Part shown: positions 35,248 to 44,455 of the stretch, piece after piece
Numbering within the stretch: the first letter of the stretch is position 1
Layout of the letters: each line of letters opens with the position of its first letter
DNA from: Mesorhizobium sp. M1D.F.Ca.ET.043.01.1.1
Lineage (GTDB): Bacteria; Pseudomonadota; Alphaproteobacteria; Rhizobiales; Rhizobiaceae
DNA: 64,000 bases
Assembly: GCF_003952385.1 (NCBI RefSeq)
Contig: NZ_CP034444.1
Location: 6,461,001 to 6,525,000 of the forward strand
Direction: 5' to 3'
Notes under the pieces: model-generated
What the model saw: the letters and a program-made list of their open reading frames with translations, nothing else
What the model was told of the DNA's origin: nothing
Database searches by the model: none
Program-made: the position numbers and the translations under genes

Positions 35248-36519
35248 ATGAGGGACTTGCAAGTGAACAGCTTCTCCGCCCGGGTTGCCGCCGCCGCCGA
35301 GGCGATCCGCGGGATTTTTCCGGAAACGCCGCTGCAGGAGAACGACTATCTGTCGAAGAAGACCGGCGCCCGCATCCTTCTGAAGCGCGAGGATCTGACT
35401 CCGGTCCGCTCCTACAAGATCAGAGGCGCCTTCAATTTCTTCCGTAAGGCGCTCGCCGCCGGCAACAACGCCGAGCTCTTCGTCTGCGCCTCGGCCGGCA
35501 ACCATGCGCAGGGCTTTGCCTTCGTCTGCCGTCATTTCGGCAAGAAGGGCGTCGTGTTCATGCCGGTGACGACGCCGCAGCAGAAGATCGACAAGACTCG
35601 GCTGTTCGGCGGCGATTTCGTCGAGATCCGGCTGGTCGGCGACTTCTTCGACGATTGCTATCGCGCCGCCTTCGAATTCACGGAGACTGCCGGCGCGCAT
35701 ATGGTGCCGCCCTTCGACCATAAGGACATCATCGAGGGCCAGGCGACGGTTGCCTATGAGATCACGGCCCAGATGCCCGGCGGGCGCATGCCCGACATCG
35801 TCATGCTGCCGGTGGGCGGCGGCGGCCTCGCCGCCGGGGTGACGCATTATTTCGCCGACCGGCATCGCGACACGCGCTTCGTGTTCTGCGAGCCGGCGGG
35901 CGCGCCGAGCCTCAGCGAGAGCCTTGCCAGCGGCAAGCGGGTCAAGCTCGCCAAGGTCGACAATTTCGTCGACGGCGCGGCGGTGGCCGAGATCGGCCGC
36001 GAGCCGCTGCGCCACCTCAGGGAGTTCACCGCCGATGCCGTGCGCCTCGTTCCGGAAAATCGGCTCTGCGCGACGATGATCGAGATGCTCAATGTCGAGG
36101 GTGTTGTGCTGGAACCGGCCGGGGCGCTGGCGATCGACGCGCTCAAGGACTTCGCGCGCAAGGAGATCAGGGGCAAGACCATTGTGGCGGTCGTCTCCGG
36201 CGGCAATTTCGATTTCGAGCGCCTGCCGGACGTCAAGGAGCGGGCGCTGCGTTTCGAGGGGCTGAAGAAGTATTTCATCATCCGCTTCCCGCAGCGGCCG
36301 GGCGCGCTGCGCGATTTCCTCGAGATGCTGGGACCGGACGACGACATCGCGCGCTTCGAGTATCTCAAGAAGTCGGCGCGCAATTTCGGCTCGGTGCTGA
36401 TCGGCATCGAGACCAAGGACCGGCGCAATTTCGATCTGCTGAAGGCCAATTTCGACGCCGAAGGCGTGCAATATCAAGACATCACCGACAACGAGACGCT
36501 GGCGGGGTTCATCATATGA
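35248..36519 (+). CDS. ilvA: Threonine ammonia-lyase (threonine dehydratase) with C-terminal ACT-like domain
   Basis: 423 residues. A PLP-dependent enzyme deaminating threonine to 2-oxobutanoate, the first step of isoleucine synthesis. The PLP lysine is in SYKIRGAFNF, the substrate loop in SAGNHAQGFAF, and the phosphate-binding glycines in PVGGGGLAAG. The C-terminal regulatory domain (about 330–423) contains FPQRPGALRDFLEMLG, as in ACT-like domains for isoleucine feedback. Start MRDLQVNS is used; a GTG 15 bp later is possible. It overlaps the DUF1697 start by ATGA. Confidence 0.9.
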   Translation: MRDLQVNSFSARVAAAAEAIRGIFPETPLQENDYLSKKTGARILLKREDLTPVRSYKIRGAFNFFRKALAAGNNAELFVCASAGNHAQGFAFVCRHFGKKGVVFMPVTTPQQKIDKTRLFGGDFVEIRLVGDFFDDCYRAAFEFTETAGAHMVPPFDHKDIIEGQATVAYEITAQMPGGRMPDIVMLPVGGGGLAAGVTHYFADRHRDTRFVFCEPAGAPSLSESLASGKRVKLAKVDNFVDGAAVAEIGREPLRHLREFTADAVRLVPENRLCATMIEMLNVEGVVLEPAGALAIDALKDFARKEIRGKTIVAVVSGGNFDFERLPDVKERALRFEGLKKYFIIRFPQRPGALRDFLEMLGPDDDIARFEYLKKSARNFGSVLIGIETKDRRNFDLLKANFDAEGVQYQDITDNETLAGFII

Positions 36520-37088
36520 GCGGGCCAAAAACGAGCGGAACTGGAACCGTCTTCGTCGCGCTGTTCTCCGGCATCAATGTCGGCGGCAACCGCATCGTCA
36601 AGATGGCGGAGCTGAGGTCGTTCTTCGAGGATTTGGGTTTCAGCGATGTCGCGACCTACGTGCAGAGCGGCAACATCGTGTTCCGCGCGAAGAAGGGCGA
36701 TGCGGCGTCACTGACACGTGAGATCGAAGCGGCCTTCGAGAAGAAATGGGGGTTCCATTCCCGCATCATGGTGCGCGATGCCGGCTGGTTCGAACGCCTG
36801 GTGAAGGACAATCCCTATCCGGAAGTGGGCGGCGAGCCGACCAAGCTGCATGCCTACGCGCTGGAGCGTGAGCCGACCGCTGACGAGACGAAGCGGCTTG
36901 CGGAAAAATGCACCGGTCCGGAGCGCTTCGAGATCAAGGGCGACGTGCTCTACCTGCATGCGCCGGAAGGGCTCGGCAAATCAGTGTTCGCCAATCTCAT
37001 CCCGCGTACGCTCAAGGTGCCGGGCACGGCGCGCAATTGGCGGAGCGTCCTTGCCCTGCTCGACATGGCTGGCAAAGCCGGCGGCTGA
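36516..37088 (+). CDS. DUF1697 family protein
   Basis: 190 residues of the DUF1697 family, cytosolic, function unknown. Conserved features are FSGINVGGNRIVKMAELRSFF, then TYVQSGNIVF, and the C-terminal NWRSVLALLDMA. It overlaps ilvA by ATGA, so the two are likely coupled, although the functional link is unclear. Confidence 0.86.
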   Translation: MSGPKTSGTGTVFVALFSGINVGGNRIVKMAELRSFFEDLGFSDVATYVQSGNIVFRAKKGDAASLTREIEAAFEKKWGFHSRIMVRDAGWFERLVKDNPYPEVGGEPTKLHAYALEREPTADETKRLAEKCTGPERFEIKGDVLYLHAPEGLGKSVFANLIPRTLKVPGTARNWRSVLALLDMAGKAGG

Positions 37089-37091
37089 CTA

Positions 37092-37149
37092 TTCATTTCC
37101 ACGCAATTCCGGACGGAAAACCGCGAGGCACTTATCCTGGAATTGCGCT
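37092..37149 (+). repeat. Dispersed palindromic repeat, right-hand module
   Basis: Contains CCACGCAATTCCGGACGG, AAAACCGCG and ATCCTGGAATTGCG, matching the copies near 21.5, 42.4, 59.0 and 62.1 kb. It lies directly after the DUF1697 stop and may form a foldback terminator. Confidence 0.85.
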
Positions 37150-37152
37150 GGC

Positions 37153-37440
37153 TCAGGCTGCCTGCTGCCAGTCGAAGGTCAGCTCCTCGCGGAAGGCGAA
37201 GCGCTTGATGTGGTCGGCGACCACGGTTTCCAGGCGCTCGAGCGAGGCAGCGTCGTCAGCGGCAACGGCGATATGAAGAGCCTTGTCGTCGGCTTCCATC
37301 ACGGTGCGGCCGAGCGAAAGCTGGATGGCGCCGTGGTGCGGATCGAACTCGACCGGGAACTTGTGCGCCCAGTGCTTGCAGAGCTGCTGCAGGTAGCGGC
37401 TGGCGTGTTCGGTGGCGACATCGGCGCGGCTGGTCGGCAT
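37153..37440 (-). CDS. DUF2218 family protein
   Basis: 95 residues of a small cytosolic family common in proteobacteria and of unknown function. Features: TSRADVATEHASRYLQQLCKHW, a glycine-arginine hairpin, and the closing FAFREELTFDW. MPTSRADVA is the natural start. It lies beside glyoxalase I on the same strand, separated by a terminator. Confidence 0.83.
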   Translation of the reverse strand: MPTSRADVATEHASRYLQQLCKHWAHKFPVEFDPHHGAIQLSLGRTVMEADDKALHIAVAADDAASLERLETVVADHIKRFAFREELTFDWQQAA

Positions 37441-37462
37441 GAAATTCTCCCAGAGAGTCAAC

Positions 37463-37490
37463 AAAAGCGCCAGCCTCCTAAGGCCGGCGC
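37463..37490 (-). terminator. Rho-independent terminator of the glyoxalase gene
   Basis: On the reverse strand, GCGCCGGCC and GGCTGGCGC pair across a six-base loop (one G·U pair) and are followed by TTTTG. It lies 80 bp after the glyoxalase stop. Confidence 0.75.
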
Positions 37491-37569
37491 CTCCGATCGA
37501 TAGATAGGCGCTGCCGGGCGAAGCGCCACGGGCCAGCGGTCAAAAAATCCTCGTGGGATGGCCTGACGC

Positions 37570-38010
37570 CTACCAGCTTCCCGTGTTCTGCATCGAGGCC
37601 CAGGGTTCGGCCTTGGCCTTGGCCGGGCCCTTCTGCAAGAGCTCGATCGAGATGCCGTCCGGCGAGCGGATGAAGGCCATGTTACCGTCACGCGGCGGCC
37701 GGTTGATGGTCACGCCATTGTCCATCAGCTTCTGGCAGGTGGCGTAGATGTCGTCGACCTCATAGGCGAGATGGCCGAAATTGCGGCCGCCCTTGTACTC
37801 TTCCGGATCCCAATTGTAGGTCAGCTCGACCAGCGGCGCCTTCTCGGCAATGCCGCTTTGCTCGTCCTCGGAGGCGGCGAGGAAGATCAGCGTATAGCGT
37901 CCCTGGTCGTTCTCGTAGCGACGCACTTCCTTGAGGCCGAGCTTTTTGCAGTAGAAATCGAGCGATTGATCGATGTCGGCGATGCGGACCATGGTGTGAA
38001 GATAGCGCAT
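37570..38010 (-). CDS. gloA: Lactoylglutathione lyase (glyoxalase I)
   Basis: 146 residues. Isomerises the methylglyoxal–glutathione hemithioacetal to S-lactoylglutathione. Visible are [17 protein letters not shown] (first metal histidine), the glutamate in [20 protein letters not shown] (second histidine) and the last glutamate in [13 protein letters not shown]. Length matches the short bacterial form with a short C-terminal tail. MRYLHTM is the conserved start. Confidence 0.93.
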   Translation of the reverse strand: MRYLHTMVRIADIDQSLDFYCKKLGLKEVRRYENDQGRYTLIFLAASEDEQSGIAEKAPLVELTYNWDPEEYKGGRNFGHLAYEVDDIYATCQKLMDNGVTINRPPRDGNMAFIRSPDGISIELLQKGPAKAKAEPWASMQNTGSW

Positions 38011-38269
38011 ATCGGGCTCCTCGCGGCGTTGCGTTTGCGGCGCACCATAGGAGCCGCTCCGCCAAAGGGCAATCGTCCGACAAAACGGTGGAATGGTCGA
38101 TTTCAGGCCGCGCCGTCGCACTTCAAGCAGCGCCGGCAAACAACAATTAAGGCTTTCCGGTGCTCAACGGTGAAAAAAGGCACGTCAGGTCTTGCACACC
38201 CCGGAAGCCGCAGTGTTAATCTCATGGCAAGAATCAGTAGCGGTTGCAGTTAGAAAAGGGGGCATTCTT

Positions 38270-38863
38270 ATGGGGGAAAAGGCCTCTTTTACGAGGCGGG
38301 ACGGAAGCCTTGACGACGCCTTGACGCGAGACAGTGGCGGCGATGCCGCCGAGTTTGTCGAAATCGCCGGCGCTATCAAATGGTTCGACGTGGCCAAGGG
38401 CTACGGCTTCATTCTTCCGGACGACGGCGTCTCGGGTGATGTTCTCCTCCATGTGACATGTCTTCGAAGGGACGGCTTCCAGACAGCATTGGAAGGCGCC
38501 CGCGTCGTGTGCCTCGTCAAGCAGGGCGAGCGCGGCCTGCAGGCTTTCCGTGTCCTGTCGATGGATACCTCGACAGCGGTGCATCCGGCGGAACAGGAGC
38601 AGCGCACGCATGTCACCGTGACGGCGGAAAGCGGGCTCGAGCGGGCGCTGGTGAAGTGGTTCAACCGCACCAAGGGCTTCGGCTTCCTGACCCGGGGTGA
38701 GGGCACCGAGGACATCTTCGTCCATATGGAGACGCTGCGGCGCTACGGTATCACCGAGCTGAGACCCGGCCAGGTCGTTCTGGTGCGCTTCGGCCGCGGC
38801 GACAAAGGCCTTATGGCCGCCGAAATTCACCCCGATGTGGGCACCTTGCCGGTCTCGCACTAA
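38270..38863 (+). CDS. Protein with two cold-shock domains
   Basis: 197 residues with two nucleic-acid-binding cold-shock domains. The first (about residues 32–95) has [20 protein letters not shown]; the second (about 125–190) has [20 protein letters not shown] followed by [13 protein letters not shown]. Two-domain proteins of this kind are common in rhizobia and are thought to be RNA chaperones. I chose [12 protein letters not shown], which has AAGGGGG upstream. Confidence 0.88.
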   Translation: MGEKASFTRRDGSLDDALTRDSGGDAAEFVEIAGAIKWFDVAKGYGFILPDDGVSGDVLLHVTCLRRDGFQTALEGARVVCLVKQGERGLQAFRVLSMDTSTAVHPAEQEQRTHVTVTAESGLERALVKWFNRTKGFGFLTRGEGTEDIFVHMETLRRYGITELRPGQVVLVRFGRGDKGLMAAEIHPDVGTLPVSH

Positions 38864-38886
38864 ATGCGCGTTGATTTTCAGGTGAT

Positions 38887-38906
38887 GCCGGCCTGCAAAG
38901 GCCGGC
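38887..38906 (+). terminator. Hairpin after the cold-shock gene, possible terminator
   Basis: GCCGGCCT and AGGCCGGC pair across a GCAA tetraloop, 24 bp after the stop. No T-tract follows, so this is uncertain. Confidence 0.45.
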
Positions 38907-38985
38907 GTAGGCCGGTGCTCACGTACCTTAAGTGCGCTCCGGTCCGGTTCTCGGAACCCGTCATTTTCGGCACGGCCTGATCTGA

Positions 38986-39025
38986 ATCTCAACACGCATT
39001 GAAGCATCTCAACACGCATTGAAGC
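38986..39025. repeat. Perfect 20-bp tandem duplication
   Basis: ATCTCAACACGCATTGAAGC occurs twice back to back. It lies upstream of the DUF192 gene. Confidence 0.92.
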
Positions 39026-39141
39026 GCGTTGCGTCGAAAACGATTATCTGTATGGCCAGTCGTGTATGAGGTCGATCCTGTTCGAAACCGGTTCCACTCG
39101 CTTGGATCATGGTCTAGGACGAGCTTAGGACGAGGTATCAC

Positions 39142-39654
39142 ATGACCGACCGCAACTGGCTGATTGCAGGCGCGCTGTATGCCGCCATCGTGCTGGCCGC
39201 CGCTTTCGGCGTCCTGAAACCGAGTTGGGCGGACGGCCAGGCCATGATGCTGCCGGTCGATCCGACGCCGCTTGTCGCGGTGACCAGCTCGGGCAAGCAT
39301 TCCTTTTCCATCGAGATCGCCGACACATCGGACGAGCGCGAGGCCGGGCTGATGTTCCGCAAGGACATGGCCGACGATCACGGCATGCTGTTCGTATTCG
39401 AGACGCCCGGCGAGGTGAATTTCTGGATGAAGAACACGCCGATGCCGCTCGACCTTGTCTTCGTCGGCCAGGACGGCAGGATCAAGGCCATCAAGCGCGG
39501 CGAACCGGAATCCGAAGCGATCATCTCGCCTGGACAGCCCGTAAGCTTCGTGCTCGAGTTGAGGGCGGGAACGGCCGCCAGGGAGGCTCTCGCTGACGGA
39601 GACGTCTTGCGCCACCCGGCGATCGACAAGGCGGCGGGCGCCGGCTCCAACTGA
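39142..39654 (+). CDS. DUF192 family secreted protein
   Basis: 170 residues. An N-terminal hydrophobic segment (about 8–25) exports or anchors it. The DUF192 domain follows, with the invariant REAGLMFRKDMADDHGMLFV and WMKNTPMPLDLVFV blocks and EVNF. Function is unknown. The gene precedes an alpha/beta hydrolase by 15 bp on the same strand, so they are probably cotranscribed. Confidence 0.88.
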   Translation: MTDRNWLIAGALYAAIVLAAAFGVLKPSWADGQAMMLPVDPTPLVAVTSSGKHSFSIEIADTSDEREAGLMFRKDMADDHGMLFVFETPGEVNFWMKNTPMPLDLVFVGQDGRIKAIKRGEPESEAIISPGQPVSFVLELRAGTAAREALADGDVLRHPAIDKAAGAGSN

Positions 39655-39669
39655 CCTCGGCAGCGCCAG

Positions 39670-40437
39670 ATGCAATATTTTTCCCATGACGGCTTCGAAC
39701 TCGCTTACCTCGACCGCCAGCCGGCGTCCGGGCAGGGCGACCCAGTGCTGATGATCCACGGTTTCGCGTCAAGCCATTACGTCAACTGGGTCTCGCCCGG
39801 CTGGTTCAAGACGCTGAACGATGCCGGCTACCGCGCCATCGCCTTCGACAACCGAGGCCACGGCTCTTCGACGAAGAGCTACAGCGAGGCCGACTACACC
39901 CCGGGCAAGATGGCCTCGGACGCGGCCGCGCTGCTCGACCACCTCGGCATCGAACGCGCCCATGTCATGGGCTATTCGATGGGCGCGCGGGTATCGGCAT
40001 TCATGGCGTTGTCCGATCCGGACAAGGTGGCGACGCTGGTGTTGGGCGGCCTCGGCATCGGCCTTGTCGACGGTGTCGGCGATTGGGATCCGATCGCCGA
40101 TGCGCTCCTGGCCGAGGATCCCGGTACGATCGGCCATGCGCGCGGCCGCTCGTTTCGCGCCTTCGCCGACCAGACCCGCAGCGACCGCCGGGCGCTCGCC
40201 GTCTGCATCGTCGGCTCGCGCGCATCGATGAGCGAGGACGATGTCGCGCGCATCGCCCAGCCGACCTTGATCGCCGTCGGGACCAGGGACGACATCGCCG
40301 GCTCGCCCGACGAACTGGCTGTCCTGATGCCCAACGCGAAAGCTTTTCACATCGAGGGCCGCGACCACATGCTCGCCGTCGGCGACAAGAGCTTCAAGCA
40401 GCGCGTGCTGGAGTTCTACGCCGAATATCCGCTCTGA
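39670..40437 (+). CDS. Alpha/beta hydrolase
   Basis: 255 residues, cytosolic. Features are LMIHGFASSHYVNW, a DNRGHGSS block, the nucleophile elbow VMGYSMGARV, and a late histidine in IEGRDHMLAVG. Likely an esterase or lactonase; substrate unknown. Second gene after DUF192. It converges with the HD-domain gene. Confidence 0.85.
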   Translation: MQYFSHDGFELAYLDRQPASGQGDPVLMIHGFASSHYVNWVSPGWFKTLNDAGYRAIAFDNRGHGSSTKSYSEADYTPGKMASDAAALLDHLGIERAHVMGYSMGARVSAFMALSDPDKVATLVLGGLGIGLVDGVGDWDPIADALLAEDPGTIGHARGRSFRAFADQTRSDRRALAVCIVGSRASMSEDDVARIAQPTLIAVGTRDDIAGSPDELAVLMPNAKAFHIEGRDHMLAVGDKSFKQRVLEFYAEYPL

Positions 40438-40444
40438 ACAGCAA

Positions 40445-41047
40445 CTATCCGGCTTTGAGCGCGGCCAGCGACCTTTCCAGATTTTGCTTCGCCCTGGGTT
40501 CGAAACGCTGCCGGAACTCGGCCGTGTGGAAGATGTGCGGGCGAGCGAGGAAGCTCTTTAGCACCGCCGCGCGGCCGGCGCGCCACATCGGCTCCTCGAC
40601 CCAGCCGTATTCGCGCCGGACCGCCGTCTCATAGGCATCGAAGGCATCTGGCCCGGCGCCGAGGATCGCCAGGTCCATGTCGAGGACGAAGGCCGCATCG
40701 CTGGCGGCCTTCTCGTCATCGAGCAGGGGCAACTGGTGCGTGGCGGTGGCATTGATTATCGCCGCGACGCGCGCGAGGCGATCGGGGCTGATGCGGCCGG
40801 AGAGCTTTTTCGCGGCCAACGATGCGCTTTTGGCCTCGTTGTCCTTGGCGCGGCTGTCATAGACGGCGTCGTGAAACCAGATCGCGGCCTCGACGGCGCC
40901 GGGGTCATGGAGCAGGCTTCGGTATTTCTCGGCCAGCGCCAGCATGGCCTCGATATGGGCGAGGTTGTGGTAGTGCCGATCCTCGGCCCGATAAAGGGCG
41001 GAAAGCTCGCTTTTCAGGGTTTCGTCGATCAAGGGTTCGTTTTCCAT
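40445..41047 (-). CDS. HD-superfamily metal-dependent phosphohydrolase
   Basis: 200 residues. The metal-binding pattern is H..YH.L.H (HYHNLAHIEAML), then the HD pair in AAIWFHDAVYD, and the distal aspartate in FVLDMDLAILG. Proteins of this class are predicted phosphohydrolases with unknown substrates. It diverges from cysE. Confidence 0.84.
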   Translation of the reverse strand: MENEPLIDETLKSELSALYRAEDRHYHNLAHIEAMLALAEKYRSLLHDPGAVEAAIWFHDAVYDSRAKDNEAKSASLAAKKLSGRISPDRLARVAAIINATATHQLPLLDDEKAASDAAFVLDMDLAILGAGPDAFDAYETAVRREYGWVEEPMWRAGRAAVLKSFLARPHIFHTAEFRQRFEPRAKQNLERSLAALKAG

Positions 41048-41167
41048 GGCCGCTTGAATTTCCGTGAACCAAGTTCATTTGACAAAGCACTAAGGAAAAT
41101 TGAGTTCAACCGTGCTATGATCTGGCTTATATGTGCCGCCGGAGAACGAGCAGGCCGGAGACCGTCG

Positions 41168-42016
41168 ATGAACAGTGTAACGATAGCCCGCCCCAGCATG
41201 GTGCAGCCGGTCGATCCCATATGGCGTTCGATCCGCGATGAGGCGATGGAGGCGGTGAACCGCGATCCGCTGCTGGCTGCTTTTCTCTATGCGACCATCC
41301 TCAACCAGGAGAGCCTGGAAGAGGCGGTGATCCATCGCCTGGCCGAGCGCCTCGACCATCAGGACATCGGCTCGGACCTGATCCGGCAGACCTTCAAGGC
41401 GATGCTTGCCGACGATCCGGAGTGGAGCGCCACAGTGCGCGTCGACATCCAGGCTTACTACGATCGCGACCCGGCCTGCGACCGCTTCATCATGCCGGTG
41501 CTCTATTTCAAGGGTTTCCATGCCATCCAGACGCATCGACTGGCGCACTGGCTGTGGAACCAGGGCCGCAGGGACTTCGCGCTTTACCTCCAAAGCCGCT
41601 CGTCCTCGGTGTTCCAGACCGACATCAATCCGGCTGCCCGCATCGGCAAGGGCATCTTCCTCGACCACGCCACCGGCCTGGTTGTAGGCCAGACGGCCGT
41701 CATCGAGGACGACGTCTCGATCCTGCATGGGGTGACGCTGGGCGGCACCGGCAAGGCCAGCGGCGACCGCCATCCGAAGATCCGCCGCGGCGTGCTGATC
41801 GGCGCCGGCGCCAAGATCCTCGGCAACATCGAGGTCGGCCACTGCTCGAAGATCGCGGCCGGCTCGGTGGTGCTGTCGCCCGTGCCGCACAACAAGACGG
41901 TCGCCGGCGTGCCGGCACGTGTCGTCGGCGAGACTGGCTGCGACCAGCCCTCGCGACAGATGGACCAGCTCCTGCCCTCGCAGACGATGGACCACGTCGT
42001 CAGCTTCGACATCTGA
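41168..42016 (+). CDS. cysE: Serine O-acetyltransferase
   Basis: 282 residues. Acetylates serine with acetyl-CoA in cysteine synthesis. The N-terminal helical domain (about 1–140) contains RVDIQAYYDRDPACDR; the C-terminal left-handed beta-helix carries the hexapeptide repeats and the catalytic region FLDHATGLVVGQTAVIEDDV, followed by HGVTLGGTGKASGDRHPKI. Length is typical of long CysE forms in alphaproteobacteria. DUF3126 follows on the same strand. Confidence 0.94.
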   Translation: MNSVTIARPSMVQPVDPIWRSIRDEAMEAVNRDPLLAAFLYATILNQESLEEAVIHRLAERLDHQDIGSDLIRQTFKAMLADDPEWSATVRVDIQAYYDRDPACDRFIMPVLYFKGFHAIQTHRLAHWLWNQGRRDFALYLQSRSSSVFQTDINPAARIGKGIFLDHATGLVVGQTAVIEDDVSILHGVTLGGTGKASGDRHPKIRRGVLIGAGAKILGNIEVGHCSKIAAGSVVLSPVPHNKTVAGVPARVVGETGCDQPSRQMDQLLPSQTMDHVVSFDI

Positions 42017-42163
42017 CTTCGGCCGTCATCGACGGCGGCCGGATCGCGGCCGCCGTTTCAGGCGCCGGTCGTCCCGTGTTATCCTTGCCGGCTTGCCTTT
42101 ACATCGCCATTGTCGGTGTGTCAGAAGCGCGTTCCAACGAACAGTCGCATTCGGAGAAGACTT

Positions 42164-42367
42164 TTGAAGCCGGACGAAATCAGAAAGCTGGACGCCTATT
42201 TCAAGCGCGTCTTCCAGAATCCCAAGCTGCAGGTGAAGGCGCGCCCACGCAAGGAAGACTCGGCCGAGGTCTATGTCGGCGACGAGTTCCTCGGCATCGT
42301 CTTCAAGGACGAGGACGACGGCGACTATAATTTCTCGATGGCGATCCTCGACGTCGACCTGGCCTGA
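42164..42367 (+). CDS. DUF3126 family small protein
   Basis: 67 residues. The family is restricted mainly to alphaproteobacteria and sits beside cysE. Conserved features: KPDEIRKLDAYFKRVF, then RKEDSAEVYVGDEFLG. It starts with TTG; GGAGA lies about 6 bp upstream and no ATG fits the family start. The pairing suggests a role near cysteine synthesis, but this is inferred from position only. Confidence 0.85.
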   Translation: MKPDEIRKLDAYFKRVFQNPKLQVKARPRKEDSAEVYVGDEFLGIVFKDEDDGDYNFSMAILDVDLA

Positions 42368-42432
42368 AGCCCAAATCATTCAGACCGGGCGCGCAAACGG
42401 TGCGCTCGGCCACAGCAGCCTAAGGCGGCTAG

Positions 42433-42532
42433 AGCAATTCCAGGAAAAGTGTGTAACGGTTTTCCGTTCGGAATTGCGTAAAAACAAATACTTAGAGCGG
42501 TTCGACGATTCTATGAATCGCTGAAACGCTCT
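42433..42532 (-). repeat. Dispersed palindromic repeat, both modules, reverse orientation
   Basis: Module 1 (42433–42487) reads AGCAATTCCAGGAAAAGTG at one end and GGAATTGCGTA at the other. Module 2 (42494–42532) has AGAGCGGTTCGACGATTC and a closing GAAACGCTCT. This full element matches the copies near 59.0 and 62.1 kb in the opposite orientation. Confidence 0.85.
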
Positions 42533-43184
42533 GGTCCAGGCAATGCCGCGGGATATGCACCCGCCGCCAACGGGTCGAGCCTTCCCGCACCACCACCCGA
42601 CGCGCCAGTGTCCGGTATGAGGGCGCAATTTCCGTGATGCGCCGCTCTCCCGGCCGCACCAGCACCTCGCGGGCAACGCCTTCATATTCGGCCGGAAGGA
42701 CGACGCGCCGGACGCGCTCCGGCTCGACGATGACGGTTTCGGCGACCCGCGCGTAGCGCGCCTTGCGCCACACTTTGCACAGCACCTTGCGGCCGCGGAT
42801 GACACGCCATTCCCAGGCATAGCCGCCATCGTCCACCTTGACCGTGTGATAGACGGTGCGTGTGACGGCGGGCACCACCTCCTAACTGACGCGGGGCCGG
42901 GCGATCTGCTCGATGCTTTCGGTCGTGCCGTAGATCGGCGGGTCATAATCGACGAACTGACCGCCGGGGCTTATCATCACGTCTTCATAGACCGTGTGGT
43001 AGAGCGCCGGCCTGTGCACCGGCTCATAGCATTCGAGCGCCCGGCCGCCGGCCGCGGTCTGCGACACGGTGGCGAGCATTGCGAGGCCGGCCGAGGCGAG
43101 CGATGCGGAACGCTTGCCGAAGGAACTCTGGCGAAAGCAATTCTGGCGAAGGGAACCCTGGCGAAAGCAACTTTGGCGAAACAT
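42492..43184 (-). pseudogene. Probable secreted protein with an in-frame amber codon
   Basis: The upstream part (100 residues, ending RPRVS) and the downstream part (from EVVPAVTRTVYHTV) are in the same frame, separated only by TAG at 42882–42884. Homologous repeat-like blocks continue across it: RPALYHTVYEDVMISPG, then PAVTRTVYHTVKVDDGGYAW, then ILRT-type REVLVRPGERR. The stretch after the stop has good coding character and lies in frame, so I treat the two halves as one interrupted gene. A signal-like segment (SLASAGLAMLATVSQTAAG) follows a repetitive N-terminus. Whether the TAG is a mutation, a readthrough site or a sequence error cannot be decided. Confidence 0.65.
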
Positions 43185-43187
43185 GAC
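43113..43187. repeat. 15-bp tandem repeat, five units, in the 5' end of the amber-interrupted gene
   Basis: Units start at 43113, 43128, 43143, 43158 and 43173, with the core CTGGCGAA. On the reverse strand they encode a five-residue repeat (FRQSC, FRQGS, LRQNC, FRQSS). The first unit is the most diverged. Confidence 0.85.
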
Positions 43188-43528
43188 ATTCCCCCGTTGA
43201 AAAAGGACGCCGCTTCAACGCAGGAGCGTATCGGAAGGTCCGCCGTCGGTCAGGGATTTCAGGGCTTGTCGTTAAGCCATGCGGTTAAGAAATTGCTACC
43301 GTGGCCGCCGGTCAGCGCCGGGCCAATTCGGGCAAGGGTAATCTGCCGCGCAACCGTGGGTATTTCCTTGGGCCGAGACGCTTGATTCGACTTAACCAGA
43401 TGGCTAGGAGGGGGCGGCCTTGCGCTAGGGTGAGCCGGCATCCTATTTAGGATTTAACGATCCAGAACCGATTCCGCCCGATTGCTGCTATTTTCACGGC
43501 GCCGGAATCCATCCAACAAGGGTAGTCC
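43188..43528. other. Upstream region of clpP
   Basis: 341 bp without a gene. It must hold the clpP promoter. I see no certain sigma-32 box. No terminator or repeat is clear. Confidence 0.4.
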
Positions 43529-44158
43529 ATGAAGAACCCCGTCGAAACCTACATGAACCTCGTTCCGATGGTGGTCGAACAGACCAATCGCGGCGAGCGC
43601 GCCTACGATATCTTCTCGCGCCTCTTGAAGGAACGCATCATCTTCATCACCGGCCCGGTCGAGGACGGCATGGCGACGCTGGTTTGTGCACAGCTTTTGT
43701 TCCTCGAGGCGGAGAACCCCAAGAAGGAAATCAACCTCTACATCAACTCGCCGGGCGGCGTGGTCACATCGGGCATGGCGATCTATGACACCATGCAGTT
43801 CATCAAGCCCGCGGTGTCGACGCTCTGCATCGGCCAGGCCGCCTCGATGGGCTCGCTGCTGCTTTGCGCCGGCCACAAGGATATGCGCTTCGCCACGCCG
43901 AACGCCCGCATCATGGTCCATCAGCCGTCCGGCGGCTTCCAGGGCCAGGCGTCGGACATCGAACGTCATGCGCAGGACATCATCAAGCTCAAGCGCCGCT
44001 TGAACGAGGTCTATGTCAAGCACACCGGCAAGAGCTACGACGAGATCGAACGGACGCTCGACCGCGACCATTTCATGAGCGCCGACGAGGCCAAGGACTT
44101 TGGTCTGATCGACAAGGTCATCACAACGCGCGAGCTGGGCGAAACCGTCACCGCATAG
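43529..44158 (+). CDS. clpP: ATP-dependent Clp protease proteolytic subunit ClpP
   Basis: 209 residues. The barrel-shaped serine protease that degrades substrates unfolded by ClpX or ClpA. The catalytic serine is S106 (QAASMGS) and histidine H131 (MVHQPSGG); a C-terminal DFGLIDKVI segment supplies the aspartate. The N-terminus [20 protein letters not shown] is the alphaproteobacterial form. It precedes clpX on the same strand with a gap of about 300 bp. Confidence 0.97.
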   Translation: MKNPVETYMNLVPMVVEQTNRGERAYDIFSRLLKERIIFITGPVEDGMATLVCAQLLFLEAENPKKEINLYINSPGGVVTSGMAIYDTMQFIKPAVSTLCIGQAASMGSLLLCAGHKDMRFATPNARIMVHQPSGGFQGQASDIERHAQDIIKLKRRLNEVYVKHTGKSYDEIERTLDRDHFMSADEAKDFGLIDKVITTRELGETVTA

Positions 44159-44455
44159 GCCCCCGATTGGCAGCTGAGTGGCGGGATAACGCGCTTTTGG
44201 CGTGGCTTGCGGCATTTCGGCCACAATTGCCTGTTCCCTCAGGGTTCGGGATTGCCTACGTTAAGGCTATGTTGATTTTCGACGGCTTAGCTTTGCATGG
44301 GGTTGCTGCGAATCATTGTCGCGTTTTCTGATTGTGTTTCGTACGGAATGCGCTGTGTGAGCCGGGACACTGGCGGTGGCGGATTCCCGCGATAGATTGG
44401 TGAGACGCCAACGCGGCCAGACCATCGGCGGGCAGGGCGGTGAAAGGACAGAAAA

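Noticed and set aside
38270..38863. Novelty of the two-domain cold-shock protein
   Set aside because: Double cold-shock proteins of this size are common in rhizobia.
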